Shown here one piece after another: positions 28,208-36,745 of a stretch of 64,000 bases of DNA. Positions within the stretch are counted from its first letter, which is position 1. Each line of letters begins with the position of its first letter. The notes under the pieces were generated by a model that was given only the letters and a program-made list of their open reading frames with translations, was not told the origin of the DNA and ran no database searches. Location of the stretch: NCBI GenBank assembly GCA_025356475.1, contig JANXSX010000150.1:124001-188000 (forward strand), read 5' to 3'. The translations under genes were made by a program, and so were the position numbers. Source of the stretch: Isosphaeraceae bacterium (GTDB taxonomy: Bacteria; Planctomycetota; Planctomycetia; Isosphaerales; Isosphaeraceae).

Positions 28208-31200
28208 TCACGATCGAACGTAGGTACCATCCCCAATGTCGCGGGCATGACCGAGCGAGACAAGAGTGTCGAGTAGCTCTGCAACACGGGAAGCTTGGCC
28301 GCGTTTGAAGCTCTTCGCAATCAGGGCTGGAGTCAAGGCGGAGGGGCTGGCGGCCAAGAGGGCTCGAACGGCTTGGGCCTGTTCCGGAAGGGTCGTGGGC
28401 CAGGGTTGTTTCTTTGTGGGGTCCAAGGTGTTGTCGGCGGCCTCAGGCCCGTCGGGCAGGAGCTTGCCTTGATGGGAGAAAGGGAGCTTAGGGCTGCCGG
28501 GGTTCTGGAACTCGGGCCTAAGCCAGCGAATCAGTCCTCCTTCCTCTTCCTCGGCACGTTCGTGATTCAGTGTCACCAGCCGGACGAGGATTTCGTCGTC
28601 CGGCAAGTCGTGTGGCCAACCGTAAGCGTCCAAGACGGCTGAGTCGAGTTCCTCGTGAATTTGTTTGAGGACCGACACTAGCCCCTGGTCGTGGATCACG
28701 CGATCTTTATCCGTCAGGCTTTCTCCTGAGTGGAGCTTAGCTAGGATGTTGTACATTCCGGTGAGAGTCAGTGTCGGATGCTGGGCTTGGCAGGACTTGC
28801 GGTGTGCGTCGAGCCGCTCGGCAATTTGGCGGATTGTTGTTTTAGGTTTGTCCTTCAGTATTGGAAATGGAAAAGGTTCGAAACATCGGGACTTGTTATA
28901 GCGTGGATCATTACCGACACCTAACCGCCCTCCCGCAGCGAGTGACCAGGCGAGATGAACTCGTGACGAGAGAACACCTAAAACATAAGCATCTTCGACT
29001 GCGATATTAATGAGCATGTTATCTGGCAAAATGGATTTATCCAAAAAGCTGAAGAACCGATGCTTCGAAGTCTCGGTTGTCGCAATGAAGCGTGTTACAC
29101 TCGCCAGAGCGGGCCGGAACGTGCTGATGGGTTCGCCGAACAGCCACCAATTCAGGCGCCTCCCTTCACGTTTGTTTTGATCGCGTTCTGGTTTTACACG
29201 ATTTAGGACCCATTGAAAAACTGCCGGGAATCGCCGGATTAACTCCGCTTCCGTCAAGCCGTGCAGATCGATTACCATGACGCCGCGTGAGACCTGATTA
29301 AGATCACGGCCATTAATATACTTGCGGATGTGTCTCTCAAGACCGGCGATTGATCCCAAGCCGAGCGAATGCGCTTGCTCGGGTGTGACCAGGAATCCCG
29401 ACCCATGCAACACAACACCCCGACAACTGAGGCCCTCGTTCGCCCGTAGAATTGCACAGGAGCTTACATCCGCCCCGATCGTCAGGTTCGCGAGGATCGG
29501 ACCGACGCGATAGGCCAACTCAACTTGATACTCACCTTGGTCAGTCGCGTTCTCGAAATTGACATGTCCGAGGAGTCCGTCTTCCTTTCCCGCCTCAGCC
29601 ACTGTCATTGAAATCCGCACTGCGGCGCCGTCCGCAGAATCCACCCAGGGATGATCAGGAATTGCGAAGCGTAGAGACAAAGGATCTTGTGCTTGCAGAT
29701 GAGTCTGAATCACACGGCGGTTGAAGGTCTGCCGCAAGCTATTCGTCGTAATCAAACCGAATCGTTTTATCAATCCCTTGCGAACTAGACTCGCAGCATG
29801 GTTCCACCAATAGAGAACGAAATCGACCGATTCGGGAAGATCATCCTGAGTTGAACGAAGAGCTTCGGCATATCCATCGCCTACAGCAGCACGGAGTGGC
29901 CCGGCACCGATAAAGGGCGGGTTCCCGACGACGTAATCCGCCTTGGGCCATTCGGCCTTGCGAGGTTTCAGATACCTCAGGATAGGAACGTGGGCCGAGT
30001 CGTCAGGCACTTTCTCTCCGGGGATCGGATGGACCTTCATTGTTCGTCCATCCCAACGCGTTGCCACGTTTCCGTTCTTGTCCAATTGGAATTCGGTGCC
30101 ATCGAAGTCCAAGACGGCATCTCGGCATTCGATGTTGTGATAGGCCCGGATGATCGGCTCGGCGGGCATCTTGTCGTCGTACGTTCGGAAATGCCACTGG
30201 AGATAGCCGATCCAAAGGACGAGATCAGCAATCGCGGCGGCGCGGGGATTGATTTCGATGCCGAGGAACTGGTGGGGATCGACGGTCATGCCGAAGCCTT
30301 CGAACGACTGGGTTTCGCCGAGCTGCTTGAGGACGTCCCAGACCTCGCCCTCAAGACGCTTCATATGCTCCAGTGTCACATACAAAAAATTCGCGGTCCC
30401 GCAGGCGGGGTCAAGGACCTTGATCGAACAAAGCATCTTCAAAAATTCATGGATGATCGACCTGGCCGCGCGGAGGGCCGCGTCTCGCTTGGCGGCAGCG
30501 ACCCGGTCGCTTTTCACTTTCCGCTTGGCCGTGGCCATCGCATATTCGTCGTCGGCTTCCTTGATGAGCGTAACGGCGGCGGTCAGGACATCGGACCACT
30601 GCTCGCGTAACGGGTCAATGATCGTGGGCATCACCAGCCGTTCGACGTAAGCCCGAGGCGTGTGGTGGGCACCGAGCTTGTGACGTTCCACGGGGTTCAA
30701 GGCCCGTTCCAAGAGTGTACCGAAGATTGCGGGTTCCACGTCACGCCATTGCATCTCACCGGCCTCGACCATCAGGGCAAGTTGAGCGGCGTTGAGGGCC
30801 AGGGCATCGGCAGATTCAAAGAGGCCGCCATTGAAGTGTAGAAGGTGAATATCCAGAATGGGCGAGAACCCGCCAGTTCTCATCGTCTCCCACAGTGAAC
30901 GTGTCTTCTCGCGAAAGATTGACGACTTCCGCCCCTCCTGAAGCTCGCGGAGCATATTCGTGAAGCCATCTTTGGGCAAGAGCCCCACGTCTTCGGCGAA
31001 GAACGTGAATAGGCAGCGCATCAGGAATTGGGCCACAACATCGGCGGCATGGCCCGACACTTCTAGACTTTTTGCGAGTTTTGCCAGTCGATCCGCGACC
31101 TCCTTGGTGACCTTGGCCGATCGTCGGGTCGGGTCCAATTCGAGAGGGTCCGTCCAGACGAGGCGTAACCGTTCGCGGAGTTCGGGCCGGGCCAGGTCGC

Positions 31201-31735
31201 GAAATGGAATTCGATGTGTCAACGCGTCGGGAAACGGGATGAATGTTCGGCCTTGGCGTGTGAAGTCCGAATAGACTTCGATAGTGTGGCCGACGTCCAC
31301 CACAAGAATGAATGGCGGGTTCGGCTCGGACGATGGCAAGGCGCGAACGTATTGATCGGCCTGGCCCTTGGCCGCCCGCATGGCTTCGTCCCACCCACCG
31401 GTGCCCCGGATCGCAGTGCCGCGTCGAATCCGTTTGGGTGAGGCAAAGAGTTCCGAGCCCTCCGTCCGGTCGGTCCCCTGCTTTGCCTCTAGGACGAACG
31501 CGTCCCGTTTGTAGAGGTCGATCCGTCCAGGACTGGTAGAACCGTCAGGATTCTGGAACGTGACAGCGCGTTCAAAGACATAACTGTTCTCGGAGTCATC
31601 CGGTCGAGTCGGCTCAGGCCGGGGTACGCCAAGTACGTCGCAGAGGTCGGACAGAAACAGTTGATAGTTCGCACGTTCCGCCCCGCCCGAGGCTTCCCAA
31701 CGGGCTAAGAAAGCATCGATATCAGCGTTTGGCAT
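28208..31735 (-). CDS. MmeI-like (type IIL) restriction-modification enzyme, single polypeptide
   Basis: A 1175-aa protein combining nuclease and methyltransferase. The N-terminal PD-(D/E)xK site is Asp73, Glu83 and Lys85 ([15 protein letters not shown]), with the same D-x9-E-x-K spacing described for MmeI. A helical linker (about 210-330) leads to the adenine-N6 methyltransferase with GAHHTP (355-360), motif [10 protein letters not shown] (442-450) and motif IV NPPF (605-608). A target-recognition region follows (about 700-950), then a C-terminal helical part and a winged-helix-like end. Motif I reads GTA where GSG or GTG is usual, so a conserved glycine is replaced. No separate methylase, specificity or nuclease gene is adjacent, in line with type IIL enzymes. 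ATG 31735. The sequence specificity cannot be read from the protein by eye. Confidence 0.88.
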   Translation of the reverse strand: MPNADIDAFLARWEASGGAERANYQLFLSDLCDVLGVPRPEPTRPDDSENSYVFERAVTFQNPDGSTSPGRIDLYKRDAFVLEAKQGTDRTEGSELFASPKRIRRGTAIRGTGGWDEAMRAAKGQADQYVRALPSSEPNPPFILVVDVGHTIEVYSDFTRQGRTFIPFPDALTHRIPFRDLARPELRERLRLVWTDPLELDPTRRSAKVTKEVADRLAKLAKSLEVSGHAADVVAQFLMRCLFTFFAEDVGLLPKDGFTNMLRELQEGRKSSIFREKTRSLWETMRTGGFSPILDIHLLHFNGGLFESADALALNAAQLALMVEAGEMQWRDVEPAIFGTLLERALNPVERHKLGAHHTPRAYVERLVMPTIIDPLREQWSDVLTAAVTLIKEADDEYAMATAKRKVKSDRVAAAKRDAALRAARSIIHEFLKMLCSIKVLDPACGTANFLYVTLEHMKRLEGEVWDVLKQLGETQSFEGFGMTVDPHQFLGIEINPRAAAIADLVLWIGYLQWHFRTYDDKMPAEPIIRAYHNIECRDAVLDFDGTEFQLDKNGNVATRWDGRTMKVHPIPGEKVPDDSAHVPILRYLKPRKAEWPKADYVVGNPPFIGAGPLRAAVGDGYAEALRSTQDDLPESVDFVLYWWNHAASLVRKGLIKRFGLITTNSLRQTFNRRVIQTHLQAQDPLSLRFAIPDHPWVDSADGAAVRISMTVAEAGKEDGLLGHVNFENATDQGEYQVELAYRVGPILANLTIGADVSSCAILRANEGLSCRGVVLHGSGFLVTPEQAHSLGLGSIAGLERHIRKYINGRDLNQVSRGVMVIDLHGLTEAELIRRFPAVFQWVLNRVKPERDQNKREGRRLNWWLFGEPISTFRPALASVTRFIATTETSKHRFFSFLDKSILPDNMLINIAVEDAYVLGVLSSRVHLAWSLAAGGRLGVGNDPRYNKSRCFEPFPFPILKDKPKTTIRQIAERLDAHRKSCQAQHPTLTLTGMYNILAKLHSGESLTDKDRVIHDQGLVSVLKQIHEELDSAVLDAYGWPHDLPDDEILVRLVTLNHERAEEEEGGLIRWLRPEFQNPGSPKLPFSHQGKLLPDGPEAADNTLDPTKKQPWPTTLPEQAQAVRALLAASPSALTPALIAKSFKRGQASRVAELLDTLVSLGHARDIGDGTYVRS

Positions 31736-31941
31736 CAGGATAAGGTCCCCCGCTCATCGTGAACGGAAGCACAGACTAACGTGATGGGGCTTGGTAACGC
31801 AACTCAGCAAACGCCTTGGTTCAGACTTACTCCCGGGTGGGTGGATCCAACAAATTCTTGACGTTGCGAACAACATCGCTCCTGCGAGCACTTTCGCCTC
31901 TTGCCGACTTGGGTGGCAAACGACTCGTCTTGGACGAACTC

Positions 31942-31966
31942 GAGCCCTCCCCTTGTCGGGGGGCTC
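31942..31966 (+). other. GC-rich hairpin in the leader of the aldolase gene
   Basis: GAGCCC (31942-31947) pairs with GGGCTC (31961-31966), and the pairing continues inward over three more G-C pairs after a bulged T. It lies 57 bases before the aldolase ATG. No T-tract follows. It may be a leader structure. The remainder of the 287-base divergent gap (31736-32022) should carry both promoters; I see no small gene I can support there. Confidence 0.3.
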
Positions 31967-32022
31967 CCCTCATGGCAAACTCGGCGAACGTGTGGCCCTG
32001 CCCCGAATTAAGGTGAGTACTG

Positions 32023-32820
32023 ATGAAGTCCAACCCTGTTAAACGCGCCCTCCAAGCTGGTGAACCCCAGGTCGGAACTTGGCTTTCACTGGGCAGCGTT
32101 GTCGCCGCCCGCTTCCTGGCCCGGACCGGCATCCCGTGGCTGACCGTGGATATCGAACACACGCACACCGACATCCAGACTGCGGCCATGATGTTTGGCG
32201 CGATTGCCGACGCTGGTTGCGTGCCAATCGCGCGAGTTCCCTCTGGAAGTCACGACCACATCAAGCGTGTTCTCGACTGTGGGGCGATGGGGATCGTCGC
32301 ACCGATGGTAATGGACGCGGCTGAGGCTCGCCGGATCGTTGCCGCTTGCAAATACGCTCCTAAGGGGAACCGATCCGTCGGTGGCGGGCTCCACGCTATG
32401 AACTATGGCGCGACTGCATCCGAATACTACCTCAAAGCCGACGACGAGATCCTGGTCATTCTCCAGACTGAACACATCAACGCAGTCGATATCGCTGATG
32501 AAATTTACGCCGTTCCCGGCATTGATGCCATCTTCGTCGGCCCTAATGACCTGGCCGCGACCATGCGAGCCCCGGATGGTACGCCCCCGAGCAAGGAGCT
32601 GATGGAATCGACCCTCCAGCGCATCCTCGCGGCGGCCAAACGCAACAAGGTCCCGTGCGGTCTGCACGTCACCTCGATCGCGGACGCCAAACGACGCGTG
32701 GCCGAGGGCTGGCAGTTTATCGCCATGGGAAGCGAGTTGAAGATGATGCTCGAAGGGGCAGCAGCACTCGCGATGGCCTTTAATCCCGACGGTGCTGCAG
32801 GTGAGTTGGCCAAGTATTGA
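32023..32820 (+). CDS. HpcH/HpaI family aldolase
   Basis: A 265-aa class II, metal-dependent aldolase of the HpcH/HpaI family, which cleaves 2-oxo acids such as 2-keto-3-deoxyglucarate or 4-hydroxy-2-oxo-heptanedioate into pyruvate and an aldehyde. Family segments are [48 protein letters not shown] and [11 protein letters not shown]. The metal-binding Glu and Asp lie in the latter two. ATG 32023 has AAGGTGAG shortly upstream. The convergent operon downstream encodes an SDR and a TIM-barrel isomerase, which fits sugar acid metabolism. The exact substrate is not determined by the sequence. Confidence 0.92.
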   Translation: MKSNPVKRALQAGEPQVGTWLSLGSVVAARFLARTGIPWLTVDIEHTHTDIQTAAMMFGAIADAGCVPIARVPSGSHDHIKRVLDCGAMGIVAPMVMDAAEARRIVAACKYAPKGNRSVGGGLHAMNYGATASEYYLKADDEILVILQTEHINAVDIADEIYAVPGIDAIFVGPNDLAATMRAPDGTPPSKELMESTLQRILAAAKRNKVPCGLHVTSIADAKRRVAEGWQFIAMGSELKMMLEGAAALAMAFNPDGAAGELAKY

Positions 32821-32827
32821 TCTCAGC

Positions 32828-32854
32828 GAGGGCGGGTGCGACTCCCCCGCCCTC
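32828..32854. terminator. Bidirectional terminator-like hairpin
   Basis: GAGGGCGGG (32828-32836) and CCCGCCCTC (32846-32854) form a perfect 9-bp GC-rich stem around a 9-base loop. It lies between the convergent aldolase (stop 32820) and isomerase (stop 32865) genes. There is no strong T-tract on either side, so it may act weakly or with help from Rho. Confidence 0.6.
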
Positions 32855-32864
32855 TCAACTTGGC

Positions 32865-33677
32865 TTATCCTTCGACCAGGGCTCTCATCCGCATGATCCC
32901 CTTCTTGACCACTTCCAGAGGGTCCTGATTCCACAACTCGCGGTTGAACAGTTCGAGGGAAAGGGGGCCGGAGTAGCCGATCTTGCGGAAGATTGCGATG
33001 ACGCGTTGGAGGTCAACGATGCCATCGCCTGGGAGAACCCGGTCGGCATCGGTCTGGGTGAGAGGATCAGGCTTGGGTGGAACGTCGTTGATGTGAAAGA
33101 TCGACATTTGCTTGCCGTTGATTGTTAGGAGGTCTTCGATCGAGCCTCCACCGCGTACCAGATGAAAGATGTCAGGGACAACAGTGGCGTTGGGAACGCC
33201 GCTTGCAGTGGCGATATCGACCGCAGTCTTGAGGGTATGCACCCCCTCGACGAAACCGAGGAACTCCATTGAGGGCCTCACCCCGGCGAGCTTCCCGATC
33301 TTGTGGAGTTCCGCAAATCGCGCCCCTGCCTTGGCAATATCGACCTTGCCCCGGGGCGGGCTCGCGACGATCGTTGGGCTACCAAGGGCAGCGGCTTGGT
33401 CCATTCGGCGGCGAGCTTCCTCAAGAACTTTGGGCAAGCCAGCGTCATCGGTGTCCACCCAGCTATGCAGAGCGATCATGCTGACGACGGAGAGTCCGGC
33501 GTCATCAATCGCCTTGCGGATCTCGGCCAGGGTCCCACCTTTGGCAAGATGTCCATCGACCTCGTCGTTCCAGGGCTCAAGTGCTTTGAAGCCTGCCTTT
33601 CCAGCGATCTTGATCTTCTCAAGCAGGGGAGTTGGTCGGATCGTGGCGGTGTTCAGGCACGGGATAAACTCAATCAT
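32865..33677 (-). CDS. Xylose isomerase-like TIM-barrel protein (sugar isomerase/epimerase)
   Basis: A 270-aa protein starting at ATG 33677 (MIEFIPCLNTATI), with AGGGAG upstream. A longer frame running 105 bases into the SDR gene is not needed. It belongs to the AP endonuclease 2-like TIM-barrel group that includes hydroxypyruvate isomerase and IolI/IolE-type enzymes. Signs are FKALEPWND near the start, SMEFLGF with a likely metal-ligand Glu, VVPDIFHL with likely Asp and His ligands, IFHINDVPP and a final LSLELFNRELW. It should bind a divalent metal and act on a sugar or keto acid. It is the last gene of a four-gene operon, 22 bases after the SDR stop. Confidence 0.9.
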   Translation of the reverse strand: MIEFIPCLNTATIRPTPLLEKIKIAGKAGFKALEPWNDEVDGHLAKGGTLAEIRKAIDDAGLSVVSMIALHSWVDTDDAGLPKVLEEARRRMDQAAALGSPTIVASPPRGKVDIAKAGARFAELHKIGKLAGVRPSMEFLGFVEGVHTLKTAVDIATASGVPNATVVPDIFHLVRGGGSIEDLLTINGKQMSIFHINDVPPKPDPLTQTDADRVLPGDGIVDLQRVIAIFRKIGYSGPLSLELFNRELWNQDPLEVVKKGIMRMRALVEG

Positions 33678-33699
33678 GGATGCACGCTCCCTGGGAGAG

Positions 33700-34515
33700 T
33701 CAGGATTCGGGTTCAGGACGATTCTGGGGCTGATGATAGCGGTGCCGAGCGACGTCGGGCAGGTAAACCATGCCCGCATCATCCGCTGCGTGAAGCCCGG
33801 AGTCGAGATAGAGGACGACTCCGTTGACTTTCTTTCCGGAAGGAGTCACGAGATACGCGACCGCCTCACCCACATCTTCGCTGGTCGTCAGGTTTTGCAC
33901 ACCGATCGGAAAGTCGGGGCGCCCATAGTTGGCCTGGATGACGCGTTCACCCGGCGTATCAACCCAGCCCGGGGCGACCATGTTGCAAGTCACGCCGTCT
34001 TCCAGATGTTCGACTGCGACCTGTCGAGTCAGGCCGAGTAGCCCGGCCTTGCTGACTCCATAGACGAACAGTCCACGCATCGGTCGCGTTGCCCGAGTGG
34101 ACCCAATGTTAATGATCGAGCCTCGTGATTGCTTGAGCCAAGGCATGCACGCGCGGACTCCAAGCCAAGGGCCCTTGAGGTTGATCCCCATGGTTCGATC
34201 CCAGAGGGCTTCCTCGGTGGATTCGGGCGTACTTCGAGGGCTGACTCCCGCGTTGTTGACGAGGACGTCGATCCGTCCCCATCGCTCGATGATCCGCGCG
34301 ACTGCATTCGCCCAGGCCTCCGCGTTCGAGACCTCGAGGGTGACCCCCATTGCCCGATCCGCAGGATCGAAGGTCGAGGCGGTCGCTGCGGCTCCTTCAA
34401 TATCGGCGATGGCGACCCGAAAGCCGGCGCGGAAGAGAGAGAGTGCGATTCCCAAGCCGATCCCACGCGCGGCCCCTGTCACGACTGCGACGCGGTCGTC
34501 GAGCTTTCCATCCAT
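33700..34515 (-). CDS. Short-chain dehydrogenase/reductase
   Basis: A 271-aa classical SDR. The Rossmann motif TGAARGIG is at residues 13-20, the NNAG motif at about 90, and the catalytic Tyr and Lys lie in VYGVSKAG (about 153), with a Ser in the preceding INIGSTRA strand. Asp at the end of strand 2 (IADIEG) favours NAD(H). An MVAPGWVDTPG segment follows the active site as usual. ATG 34515. It lies 33 bases after the small acidic gene and 22 before the isomerase. Together with these it suggests oxidation of a sugar or sugar-acid hydroxyl, though SDR substrates cannot be read from sequence. Confidence 0.94.
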   Translation of the reverse strand: MDGKLDDRVAVVTGAARGIGLGIALSLFRAGFRVAIADIEGAAATASTFDPADRAMGVTLEVSNAEAWANAVARIIERWGRIDVLVNNAGVSPRSTPESTEEALWDRTMGINLKGPWLGVRACMPWLKQSRGSIINIGSTRATRPMRGLFVYGVSKAGLLGLTRQVAVEHLEDGVTCNMVAPGWVDTPGERVIQANYGRPDFPIGVQNLTTSEDVGEAVAYLVTPSGKKVNGVVLYLDSGLHAADDAGMVYLPDVARHRYHQPQNRPEPES

Positions 34516-34548
34516 CTGGGGTTCACTCCGTGGGGCGAAGAATCGGTA

Positions 34549-34761
34549 TCAGGCGGGCTCGTTGCCCAGATCTTCGTCGAACTCGTCCCACCACTCAATA
34601 TCCTCGGTGTCCGGGTCACCATCCTCCGCGAACACAACTCGTTCGTTGGCACCGCCCGTTCGGATAGCAACGGTAGCAAGACCTGCCGGCCAATCGCGCG
34701 GCAGTTGCAACGAGATGTAGCCATCCTCTGGGACGACAACTTCGGTCCGATAGGGATTCAC
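34549..34761 (-). CDS. Small acidic protein, antitoxin-like N-terminus
   Basis: A 70-aa product from GTG 34761. The N-terminal half reads as a small beta unit (YRTEVVVPEDGYISLQLP) similar in style to short antitoxin-like proteins common in planctomycetes and cyanobacteria. The C-terminal third is very acidic with two Trp residues (DIEWWDEFDEDL). No toxin gene is adjacent; it sits with 33-base gaps between the MaoC and SDR genes, so it is probably part of that operon. No strong ribosome-binding site is visible. The gene is likely real from its placement and composition, but the function is unknown. Confidence 0.6.
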   Translation of the reverse strand: MNPYRTEVVVPEDGYISLQLPRDWPAGLATVAIRTGGANERVVFAEDGDPDTEDIEWWDEFDEDLGNEPA

Positions 34762-34794
34762 AGAGAAGGTCTCAGGGTGTTCGTGCCGATCGAC

Positions 34795-35289
34795 TTAAGA
34801 CGAGGAGTTCAACTCTTCAGGGTCCAGCATTGATCCAGCACCACGAACCATGGTCTGGAGTCGACCGCTCTGGACGATTCTGCCATGCTGGTTGATCAGA
34901 CGTCGATCCCAGACCACTAACCCACGACGCCCCCGAGACTTCGGTTCGAGCGACTCGACCCGTGAAACGAGCCGAATTGTGTCGCCGAACAGGATCGGGT
35001 GGTGGAAATGCCACTCCAGAATGGCCAGGAACGCCATTGTGTCAACTCTTGGGGCGTGGCTTGCCAGTCCCGAGGCGATCGTCAGGCCAAGAAGCCCGTG
35101 CGCAACAGGCTGAGCGAACGTTGAATTCTTCGAGTATTCGTAATCTATATGAAGGGGGTTGAAGTCGCCAGACAATCCGGCAAAATGAGAGACGTCGGAC
35201 TCTGTGATCGTCCGCCCTTGGCTCTCCCATTCGTCGCCGACAGTAAGTTCTTGGAAATTAAGGATCGCCACGACACGGCGACGTGACAT
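34795..35289 (-). CDS. MaoC-like (R)-hydratase/dehydratase
   Basis: A 164-aa single hot-dog domain protein. It carries the hydratase-2 signature GDFNPLH with the catalytic pair Asp42 and His47, followed by VAHGLLGLTIASGL, which forms part of the acyl-binding cavity. ATG 35289 has AGGAGA about 9 bases upstream. Family members hydrate enoyl-CoA to (R)-3-hydroxyacyl-CoA or act on related thioesters or acids. It heads an operon with a small acidic protein, an SDR and a TIM-barrel isomerase. This order could mean a catabolic pathway for a branched or aromatic acid, but that is a guess. Confidence 0.93.
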   Translation of the reverse strand: MSRRRVVAILNFQELTVGDEWESQGRTITESDVSHFAGLSGDFNPLHIDYEYSKNSTFAQPVAHGLLGLTIASGLASHAPRVDTMAFLAILEWHFHHPILFGDTIRLVSRVESLEPKSRGRRGLVVWDRRLINQHGRIVQSGRLQTMVRGAGSMLDPEELNSSS

Positions 35290-35546
35290 CTAAGTAGTCT
35301 CCTAACGGTCGTGTTGTTTTCGAATGAACGACCCTGAACCGATGAAACTCGACGAAGAGAAAGCCCCCCCGAAAAAAGATTCTGATGACAGGTCGGTGGA
35401 GCGTCAAGTCACAATCCATCGATTCTCGTCAATCATCAGTAGCAACGCCGAATGTTGAGTCGAAGGACTGACTCGTCCCAGGAATACCAGTCGGCGAGAG
35501 CGAGAAATTTACTTGATTGCCTAGGTTGTGGCAGGAGGATAGGACA

Positions 35547-36149
35547 ATGAATCGCCCTTATAAAGTCTTGGTTGCTGACGACGAGAAACCGGTCGCTGCA
35601 GCGTTGCAGGGCCACCTCGAGGCTCTTGGCTACGATGTCATCGGTTCGGTCGAGGATGGCCAGCGCGCGATTGAAGTCTGTCGGCGCACCTTGCCCGACG
35701 TTGTCTTAATGGACATAGAGATGCCCCATCTCGACGGTTTGTCGGCTGCCCGGCAGATCGCTCGCGACCCTGGGACGCCGGTCGTCATCATCACCGCCCA
35801 CGGTCATCCCAACCTGATCGATCAGGCTGTCGACGACGGAGTCCTCCACTACTTGCTTAAACCCGTGACGAGTTCAAGCCTTCACGCTGCGATCCAGATG
35901 GGCGTTGCTCGGGCTCGGGAAATCAAAGCGTTGCGTGAGAGTGTGACCAACCTCGAAGAGACTCTACGCGATCGCAAGCTGATCGAACGCGCAAAAGGGA
36001 TCCTGATGACAAGTCGCGGGCTCTCCGAGCCAGAGGCGTTCCGGCTTCTGCAGCGTCAGAGCCAGGACCGCAGAATGGCCATGGCCAAGCTTGCGGAATC
36101 GATCATCCAGGCCTTTGAACTCCTCGAACCCCAATCGCCTGGGAATTGA
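35547..36149 (+). CDS. Response regulator with ANTAR RNA-binding output domain (AmiR/NasT type)
   Basis: ATG 35547 follows AGGAGG at 35533-35538; an earlier in-frame start 30 bases upstream is not favoured. The 200-aa product has a receiver domain (about 5-120; acidic pocket Asp11-Asp12, phosphoacceptor Asp56, Thr83, Lys105), a coiled linker (about 125-145) and an ANTAR domain (about 145-198) with the hallmark ERAKGILM and a following EAFRLL segment. ANTAR proteins bind tandem hairpins in mRNA leaders and prevent transcription termination. No kinase is directly fused or upstream; the nearest kinase is convergent at 37562-38299. The 257-base region upstream (35290-35546) has no gene, only a weak 6-bp inverted repeat near 35307-35333. 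Confidence 0.95.
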   Translation: MNRPYKVLVADDEKPVAAALQGHLEALGYDVIGSVEDGQRAIEVCRRTLPDVVLMDIEMPHLDGLSAARQIARDPGTPVVIITAHGHPNLIDQAVDDGVLHYLLKPVTSSSLHAAIQMGVARAREIKALRESVTNLEETLRDRKLIERAKGILMTSRGLSEPEAFRLLQRQSQDRRMAMAKLAESIIQAFELLEPQSPGN

Positions 36150-36484
36150 CTGTAGAGCCGGCCGAGCCCGATAGAATTGCACAATGTCGAATTCGGAAAA
36201 CCAGGGGTTTGACTTGTTTCTGAGTGATCGGTACGTTAGAGAATACTTCATAGTTTGGACTAACCGCTGAGGGATTATAGCGGTAAGCCCTCCCAGGTAT
36301 CTTGGGTGGGGAATGGGATGGTGCCCAGCTCTTCGGCGAGTGGATTCGGCTTGGATAGTCTCTGTCCGCAATGAACCGCTCGTTCAGTACTGGTCACCTT
36401 GCGACCCCACCCACGCCTCTCGCTCATGGATAAGTCGGACAACGGATGGTTGATCGCCGACGCCGATCCTAGGGAGTTTGTTTG
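36150..36484 (+). other. 335-base non-coding region with tandem hairpins, upstream of the BON-like gene
   Basis: No convincing gene lies here. Two adjacent hairpins stand out. One is 36263-36284 (6-bp stem ACCGCT/AGCGGT, 10-base loop containing AGGGAT). The other is 36288-36310 (CCC-T-CCCA / TGGG-T-GGG, 7-base loop). They are 3 bases apart and follow the ANTAR regulator gene, so an ANTAR-type RNA target is possible. The loops do not cleanly match the known hexaloop pattern (A at 1, G at 4), and no T-tract follows the second stem. Confidence 0.35.
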
Positions 36485-36745
36485 ATGATATCGCACGACA
36501 CCGGGATGGAGTTGCTGCATTTCCACGCGCCCGACGAGGTGATCCAACTCGCCGAGCGGCTGGAAGGACAAATTGAACAGCGAGCCTGCGGACGTATCCG
36601 CGACCTCCACGTTCTCTGTCTCAATGATCTGATCATCCTTCAAGGACGATCTCGCACGTATCACGCCAAGCAGATCGCCCAGGAGGCGGTGCTTGCGCTC
36701 ATGTCGCCCCACTTTGTGCTCGCCAACCAAATCGTGGTGAGCTAG
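36485..36745 (+). CDS. Small BON-like domain protein
   Basis: An 86-aa protein from ATG 36485, preceded by AGGGAG with normal spacing. The central part (GRIRDLHVLCLNDLIILQGRS, then a helix with KQIAQEAVLALM and an ANQIVV strand) follows the beta-beta-alpha-beta pattern of BON domains. These bind lipids or small molecules and often occur in periplasmic or sensory proteins. Here there is no signal peptide, so it is cytoplasmic. Its stop codon touches the GTG of the following kinase-like gene with no gap, so translation is probably coupled. Confidence 0.8.
   Translation: MISHDTGMELLHFHAPDEVIQLAERLEGQIEQRACGRIRDLHVLCLNDLIILQGRSRTYHAKQIAQEAVLALMSPHFVLANQIVVS

Noticed and set aside
31791-32042. 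83-aa plus-strand open frame in the divergent gap before the aldolase
   Set aside because: Overlaps the aldolase start in another frame, no ribosome-binding site, composition not protein-like. The gap more probably holds promoters and a leader hairpin.
36275-36730. 151-aa minus-strand open frame covering the BON-like gene
   Set aside because: The plus-strand product has a BON-like pattern, a ribosome-binding site and an abutting downstream gene; the minus-strand product resembles nothing.
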